Below, piece after piece: positions 57,363 through 64,000 of a stretch of DNA of 64,000 nt (position 1 is its first letter; each line of letters opens with the position of its first letter). The position numbers were made by a program, and so were the translations under genes. The stretch comes from Diphasiastrum complanatum (lineage: Eukaryota; Streptophyta; Lycopodiopsida; Lycopodiales; Lycopodiaceae). The notes under the pieces are model-generated. The model was given only the letters and a program-made list of their open reading frames with translations. It ran no database searches and was not told where the DNA came from. The stretch spans positions 68,547,691-68,611,690 of the forward strand of contig CM055095.1 in NCBI GenBank assembly GCA_029204225.1, given 5' to 3'.

Positions 57363-58490
57363 TCAGCTGCCATGCGTCATTGTGATTGCTCTAAATGCCT
57401 TCACCTCTGTCAGCTTTGTGTGCCACTCATTGATGAATTCCTCCACAGTGGGTACCGGAGTTTCTTGCACGCCTATAAGAAAAGAGCTCGGAACAATCGG
57501 TAGCCGACCATCGCTTATCTCGAAGGGTTCCTTTCCAGTAGATCTGTTCACTTGGTTGTTATGTGTGAACTCGAGGATATCCAAATAGCTAACACAATCA
57601 GATTGGTCCCAAGCGATATAATTTCGTAAATATTGTTCAATTTGTCGATTGACTCGTTCAGTTTGCCCATTTGTCTGAGGGTGATAAGCAGTCTTCAAAT
57701 TCAGTCTAGTTCCCATGAGGTGAAATAGACAAGTCCAAAACTTTCCTACAAACTTGGTGTCTCGGTCAGAAATAATCGTTCTAGGCAGGCCATGGTATTT
57801 GAAGACACATTTGAAAAATAACCTTGCCACTTCTTCGGCTGTCACTGAACTCTTAGTTGGTACAAGGTGAGCTTGTTTTGAAAAACGGTCAACCACTACA
57901 TAAATCGAATCGAAACCCTGGCAACATGGTAGCTGAACAATAAAATTCATGCTCACTAAGTCCCAAGGGTATGATGTTATTGGTAATGGCTGGAGTAGTC
58001 CTGCTAGGGCTAGCGATTCCACCTTCACTTGTTGACATGTAGGACAAGTTTGCACGTAGGATTCAACGCCTGCCCACATATCTGGCCAATAAAAGCCCCT
58101 CTTGAGAAGTCCATACATGTCATTCACCCCTGGATATCCGGCGGCTAGTACGTCATGATGCTCCCTCAAGATTTTCTTCCTCAAGTTGGTGTTGTCTGGG
58201 ATGTATACTCTGCGTTGCTTATAAACAACCATTTGATCTTTCCAAGTGAAATGTTTACAAGGCTTTCCCGGCTGTAATTCGATCATTAAGTCCTTAACCA
58301 ACGCATCAGCACCATATTTCTCTTTTATTTCTTGGAGTAGACTAGTCACCTGAGTTGATACCGTTGCCATCAAGTGCTCTTGTCTACCGAGTACATCTGC
58401 TACCACATTATTCTTTCCCGCCGTATGTAGGATGTCTATATTGAATTTCGAGACATGGTTTTGCCATTGCATCTGCTTTGGCATGAGCAT
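57363..58490 (-). pseudogene. G4 integrase
   Basis: A 375-codon open frame beginning with the RNase H end (KFNIDILHTAGKNNVVADVL). HHCC zinc region: HHDVLAAGYPGV and CPTCQQVKVE. Core: WDLVSMNFIVQLP, where the expected first catalytic Asp (SMDF) is Asn; IISDRDTKFVGKFW (second Asp); YHPQTNGQTERVNRQ (Glu). The Asp-to-Asn change would abolish integration, although the frame is otherwise open. Confidence 0.85.
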
Positions 58491-58529
58491 ACCTTGGGAT
58501 GAGAAGTACTTGAGTGATACGTTGTCAGT

Positions 58530-58917
58530 GAACGCCTTAAAAGGCTTTCATGCCACATAATGTCTCCAATGCTCCACTGCTTATACGACCACAACCATTT
58601 CTTTTTCATGAGTCGGCCATCGTCGCTCTACATCACTCAATTTCTTTAAAAAATATGCAACTGGTTTTTCCTCTTGCATCAACACGGCCCCAATAGCAAA
58701 GTTTGACGCATCTGTATGTATTTTGAAACGTTTGCTAAAGTCCGGTAGAGCAAGAATGGGTTCTTGAGTGATTTGTCGCTTTAGTGAACGCTGCTTCACA
58801 TTCCGGTGTCCATGTCATCTTTAGATGAGTCTTTGTCTGCTCCAACAATGGTGCCACAATTTTGGTAAATGCCTCAATGAATCTCCTGTAAAAATTACAT
58901 AGCCCTACAAAAGATTT
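58530..58917 (-). pseudogene. G4 RT end and RNase H
   Basis: KSFVGLCNFYRRFIEAFTKI and KTHLKMTWTPECEAAFTKA (RT connection), then LALPDFSKRFKIHTDASNFA and IGAVLMQEEKPVAYFLKKLS (RNase H TDAS block), in two frames. Confidence 0.8.
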
Positions 58918-60069
58918 TGTTTTTCGATCCTCTGCTTGGGAGGATCCGTTTATTGGTTCTTTGCTTCTTCTTAGTTTCAGAACCATTTTCTGCCTGTTAC
59001 CAGGCTCGTTTGCGCATTAATTGGCTATTTTCTTATTTGTTACAATGCCCAAGCCAGGCAGAAACGGACTGATTATCTTTGTAGTATTTTGTCTTGCCTG
59101 TCAGAGGACACTCAAGGTCGTTCTCTCTTGAAAGCACTCACACTCAAACAGAGATACAAGCCATGAACATTCATTTACAGATCAGCATGCAGCCCAAATG
59201 AACATTCAACAGTTTCTACAGCTACCTACTCTGAAAATGAACTGAAATCAGATCCTAAACATTCTAAAACTAAGCTACACCTGCATTAATCCACAAAACT
59301 TAAACAAAAAACTAATCTACAACATTTTGGAAGTCCAAGAATCAAGAAACCAACCAGTCTTTTGATTCTTGGACATCCCAAGAACATCAAGAACTAGAAT
59401 GTTGGAGAATATGCAAGATTTATGCCACATTTCTAGCCTACTTAGTTTACCAGAATGTTGATTCCTACATTAATCCACAAACAAGAAAAGAAAACTAATC
59501 CACTCTAGGAAAGCAGGAAATCTAATCCACTCTACGATCCATGACCACACACAAAGGAGAGAAGGGCAAGATCATGAATGCATCACTCAAGAAACAAGCA
59601 TGATCAAGGAGATCAATGGATGCACCTAACTCGTGGAGGCTCTTCTCATTTCAGCATGGAGTTGATACAATACACAAGAAGCTCCTCTTCACAAAGAGGG
59701 AGTCTCTTAAATAAGCAAGAGAGCTCCTTAGGTGGCATTTTAGTGGCATCTCCACATTACACAAATTACAAGTGGAATAATGCTCTCCACTAGTAGTCAC
59801 CATCAAAAGGTAGCTCACTCTACTTTCTTTAAGAGGGGTCTACTTGCATTTATTACTTTGCCTAAAAATACTAGTTCCTACATGGTCATTCCATCTTCCA
59901 GGATCACCATGAGGCTTACACAGTTCTTGCTTGTCACTCCTAACTAGCATTTCTCATCTCTCAGTCTTCGTTCATTTCATCTTCCCAGAGACCTCCTCGG
60001 TCTAAGGTGAGAAGTGCTCTTGGGTAGCTCTGGCCGAGTATCTTGGGGATTCGTCAAAATCAGCCAATA
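58918..60069 (-). repeat. Solo LTR D with GATTT target duplication
   Basis: 1,152 bases, plus-strand ends TGTTTTTCGATCC and AATCAGCCAATA, flanked by GATTT (58913-58917 and 60070-60074). Homologous to LTR C. Removing it rejoins the G4 RT at KTFHGIKS|FVGLC, which confirms both boundaries. The end hairpin is GATCCTC/GAGGATC (58926-58932 with 58940-58946). Confidence 0.95.
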
Positions 60070-60074
60070 GATTT

Positions 60075-60386
60075 GATGCCATGAAAAGTTTTAGTGCTAG
60101 CCAATCCAAGATAGCCTTGATCTTCTTAGAATCCATTCGAATCCATCCGTAGCCTATAACATGTCCAAGGAAATCAACTTCGTCTACCACAAACACACAT
60201 TTCTCTCTTTTTATGAACACGCAGCTCCCTTAAATGTTTAATGTGATCTTTGAGACTCCAGCCAAATACTAAGATATCATCAATGTATACAATGACAAAT
60301 TCATCCAGGCAGTCTTGAAAATGTTGTTCATCAACGTGCAAAAAGTGGCTGGTGCATTTGTTAGACCGAATGGCATCCTTAGTCGT
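60075..60386 (-). pseudogene. G4 reverse transcriptase core
   Basis: From the right: MPFGLTNAPATFCTLMNNIF, then in another frame EFVIVYIDDILVFGWSLKDH with the catalytic YIDD intact, then KREKCVFVVDEVDFLGHVIG and KIKAILDWLA up to the solo LTR. Confidence 0.85.
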
Positions 60387-60389
60387 TTT

Positions 60390-60528
60390 TTATTTGCAAC
60401 TTGACTTAGGGCCTCTAATGTCATTTTAGAGTTTTAAGCCCCTAGTCTCTTATTCCTAGAAATTACAACTTGCTACTTGTGCTCATTGGTTGGGCTTACA
60501 CACACAGAACGCTAGTGCCCTCGCACTT
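60390..60528 (-). repeat. LTR-like fragment, family of 14490-15187
   Basis: Shares the GGGCCTC...TGCTCATTGG...GGGCTTACACACACAG block with the end of 14490-15187. On the minus strand it would begin TGCGAGGGCACTAGC after AATAAG. Confidence 0.4.
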
Positions 60529-60534
60529 ATTATC

Positions 60535-61164
60535 CTACTTATAATGTACCCATTCCGGATAACCTTGTTCATCAACAATTGGGTAGTTGAGGCATTCCAC
60601 CAGAGTATCCCAAGATAAAACTGGATCCTCATAGATTGGCATAACTGGTCCCAACGTCATAGGCTCTCCCAATTTGTAATGTGGATACGACGTGCTCGTT
60701 TGACTACTTTGTCGATCCAAGTAGTGGTATGCTTGAACCTGATGACTTTCCTCCGCAGTCAATCTTACAAATTGAGGACAAGGTGTTGTCGTTGTACGCA
60801 CTGGTGCTTGCTGGACTGGAGGCCTAATTGGGCTTGGATTCTCTGGATTTGGCCGTTTAAGCAATGTGACATCTGGATTTAGCTTTGTGGTGGTCTGTTG
60901 CTGAGTGAAACATTTAGACTTTGGTTGAATCTTGCTATTGGTTGGTGTCAAATGTAGAGGGAAATCTCCAACCTTAGTCTTTCCCTTCTCAAAGCACTGT
61001 TTTGTTGATGGCTGCATGCATGTAGCTTTGTGTTGACTCTGGGTCATTTTCCATTCAAGAGGCAGTGTTGACATTGGTTCCCTTTGTGATTCATCGACCA
61101 GAAGTTGTTGCAAGGATTGTTTTAGGAGGCTCGGTAAAACTCGCTGGACTGCATCTGTTGCCAA
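60535..61164 (-). CDS. Unidentified ORF, probably retroelement-associated
   Basis: 209 codons, open, starting MATDAVQRVLPSLLKQSLQQ and ending LNYPIVDEQGYPEWVHYK at a TAA. Rich in Gln, Thr, Pro and Ser, with no helix-rich gag body, zinc knuckle or protease motif that I can see. It stops six bases before an LTR-like fragment, as the last ORF of an LTR element would. I do not recognise a family. Confidence 0.35.
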   Translation of the reverse strand: MATDAVQRVLPSLLKQSLQQLLVDESQREPMSTLPLEWKMTQSQHKATCMQPSTKQCFEKGKTKVGDFPLHLTPTNSKIQPKSKCFTQQQTTTKLNPDVTLLKRPNPENPSPIRPPVQQAPVRTTTTPCPQFVRLTAEESHQVQAYHYLDRQSSQTSTSYPHYKLGEPMTLGPVMPIYEDPVLSWDTLVECLNYPIVDEQGYPEWVHYK

Positions 61165-61218
61165 TTTCTTGACTTCTTTCGCTATCCTTGGTTGGAGAAA
61201 TTTTACCCACTCTGTCTT

Positions 61219-61503
61219 CTATGACGTTGGTGATTCACTTGTGGTCGTGTCAACATGCTTTGGGATTTTTGTCACATTCCTTTCGTTCTCCTCTGATTCA
61301 TAATCAGGTGGCACTAGAATGTTTTGTTTGCATTGCAGCGTCTCAGTGGGTGGATTCGTATGGTCATATGGAGTTTGTCGATGCAAGCAGGAAGTAGTCA
61401 TAGCTACTTTTCTTTGATCCCTTAGTGGACAATCCCGACATGGATGAATGTTTCTTGTGGTAAGAAGACTTATGGAATCATGTGAAAACCATTGATGGAT
61501 CAA
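61219..61503 (-). CDS. Unidentified ORF upstream of the 209-codon ORF
   Basis: 94 codons in the same orientation (MIHQWFSHDSISLLTTRNIH), with a CRDCPLRD cysteine pair followed by ESEENERNVTKIPKHVDTTT. It may be the N-terminal part of the same protein in a shifted frame. No known domain. Confidence 0.25.
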   Translation of the reverse strand: MIHQWFSHDSISLLTTRNIHPCRDCPLRDQRKVAMTTSCLHRQTPYDHTNPPTETLQCKQNILVPPDYESEENERNVTKIPKHVDTTTSESPTS

Positions 61504-61639
61504 TCCATATTTTGGCTTGTGACTAGTTTTTTGGTTACCTACTTTGGATGGAGCATGCTTGTCTTCACTCTTCGACTTGATGCTAGTGCATTTTGTATTC
61601 TACATCTCTTCTATGCAGCTCATCTACCATCTTCATAAG

Positions 61640-63110
<1,471 letters not shown>

Positions 63111-63149
63111 AGAGGTTCATGTTAAAATGTCACTTCTAACTTGTAGATC

Positions 63150-63679
63150 AAACATGTTGATCTCATGGTTAATGTTCACATTATGATCCCACACATGTGG
63201 AGCCTGTTCCCACATGTGAATGGAAGCCAGAAGAGTACTTGTATATAGTTGGATTTAAGTTGGATCAATCTACACAAGTGTGAACTAGTTTCTTGACTAG
63301 AATCTATGAAATTGCCATTTGGCACTATTTCCTTGTATGTAGCTAGCACTTCCATGTGAATGAGTAAATGCTCCCACATGCTAGATGTTGTTCACACGTG
63401 TGAAGCTAGTTGTACTAGGATAAGACGTATATATTCTCCTAGATCCTATTTTTAAGGGAAGATTCCTATTTTCAAGGAGACTAGTAGTTGGATTCTAGCT
63501 AGTAGCATAAGTCAACTTGTTTATTGAACATTACATTTGTTGATCTTGCTAAATAGTTTAAGATTTACATCTAGATCTTGATCTAATCAATAAAACTCGT
63601 TAGATCACTTGATTTGGCAATCAACACCTCTTGAGGATTGATTGGACTAATCAATCATTGTCCAAAACTCAAAAATTCA
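63150..63679 (+). repeat. 5' LTR of an LTR element that continues off the right edge
   Basis: Ends AAAAATTCA two bases before the PBS. It contains a TATA-like CGTATATATTC (63427), and repeated palindromes CACATGTG and CACACGTGTG. The left end is a guess based on a TGTTGATC start. Confidence 0.55.
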
Positions 63680-63681
63680 TG

Positions 63682-63693
63682 TGGTATCAGAGC
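63682..63693 (+). other. Primer-binding site (tRNA-Met) of the right-edge element
   Basis: TGGTATCAGAGC, the standard plant site. Bases 63694-64000 are its untranslated leader; no gag start is seen. Confidence 0.85.
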
Positions 63694-64000
63694 TTGGTAC
63701 AAGAGGGATGTTAATTGAAGCATTGATCATATCAAAATTATTGGAATTTGTGTTTTTTGATCTAATCTTGAGTAGACGAGCTTAAAGAGAGTGATAACAT
63801 CATAAGTTTTGGTTTCAATATCGAGTTGTGGGCTTCAAGTGTATTGTCCACACGTGTGAGACCATACTCCATCTTTGTTTTGTCCAAAATCTTGCATACT
63901 TGTCTAAATTTCAAGCTTTTTTAGGTGCATTGTCTAGATCTAGGTTCAATCTATCAAATGCTAATGATGTAATAGATGTTTGAATCATTTATGCATTTTT

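Larger units (their letters stand above)
56020..60386 (-). mobile_element. Ty3/gypsy chromovirus G4, 3' part, split by a solo LTR
   Basis: Minus-strand order: RT (60386-60075 and, beyond the solo LTR, 58917-58735), RNase H, integrase (58490-57363), chromodomain tail (57260-56861), polypurine tract and 3' LTR. Gag, protease and the RT start are missing; similarity stops at about 60386. Decayed. Confidence 0.8.

Overview
This window is nuclear DNA of a land plant. The evidence is spliced genes with canonical GT/AG introns, an NPF (NRT1/PTR) transporter, a BIR-type LRR receptor ectodomain, plant LTR retrotransposons primed by initiator tRNA-Met or tRNA-Asp, chromodomain-bearing Ty3/gypsy integrases and LINE remnants. 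The size, nesting and decay of the repeats suggest a large genome such as a fern, lycophyte or gymnosperm, but the sequence alone does not settle the lineage. Layout: bases 1-24,250 are a retroelement nest. Two related tRNA-Asp-primed gypsy elements (A, B) lie at the left. A minus-strand Ty1/copia element (copia-1) sits in the LTR of B and is itself split by a nearly complete plus-strand copia (copia-2, 7,944-13,934, target duplication AAACC). Further copia and gypsy pieces follow. Bases 24,898-41,558 hold one host gene, an apparently intact five-exon NPF transporter of 602 codons. Its second intron is about 14 kb and is filled with retroelements, including a full-length but RT-less chromovirus (29,292-34,215) and two solo LTRs. 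Bases 41,559-50,230 are the most gene-like intergenic stretch: a copia remnant, a GA microsatellite, a solo-type LTR and an intronless LRR-transmembrane receptor ORF (46,387-47,238) without a kinase. Bases 50,231-55,000 hold a copia 5' LTR and gag start followed by a broken LINE. At 55,135-55,760 on the minus strand lies a spliced fragment resembling the C-terminal part of a beta-class DNA methyltransferase. Bases 56,020-60,386 are a chromovirus interrupted by a solo LTR with a clear target duplication; 60,390-63,110 hold an unidentified ORF pair and a second LINE with a long CT tract; the right edge is the 5' LTR of another element. The strongest observations are the transporter assembled across a 14 kb retroelement-filled intron with its ExxER motif region replaced, the methyltransferase-like spliced fragment, a cluster of fold-back hairpins specific to one LTR copy, a terminal hairpin kept by changing base pairs in four LTR copies, an RT-less gypsy with intact ends, and arrays of the palindrome TTCGCGAA in two different copia LTR families.
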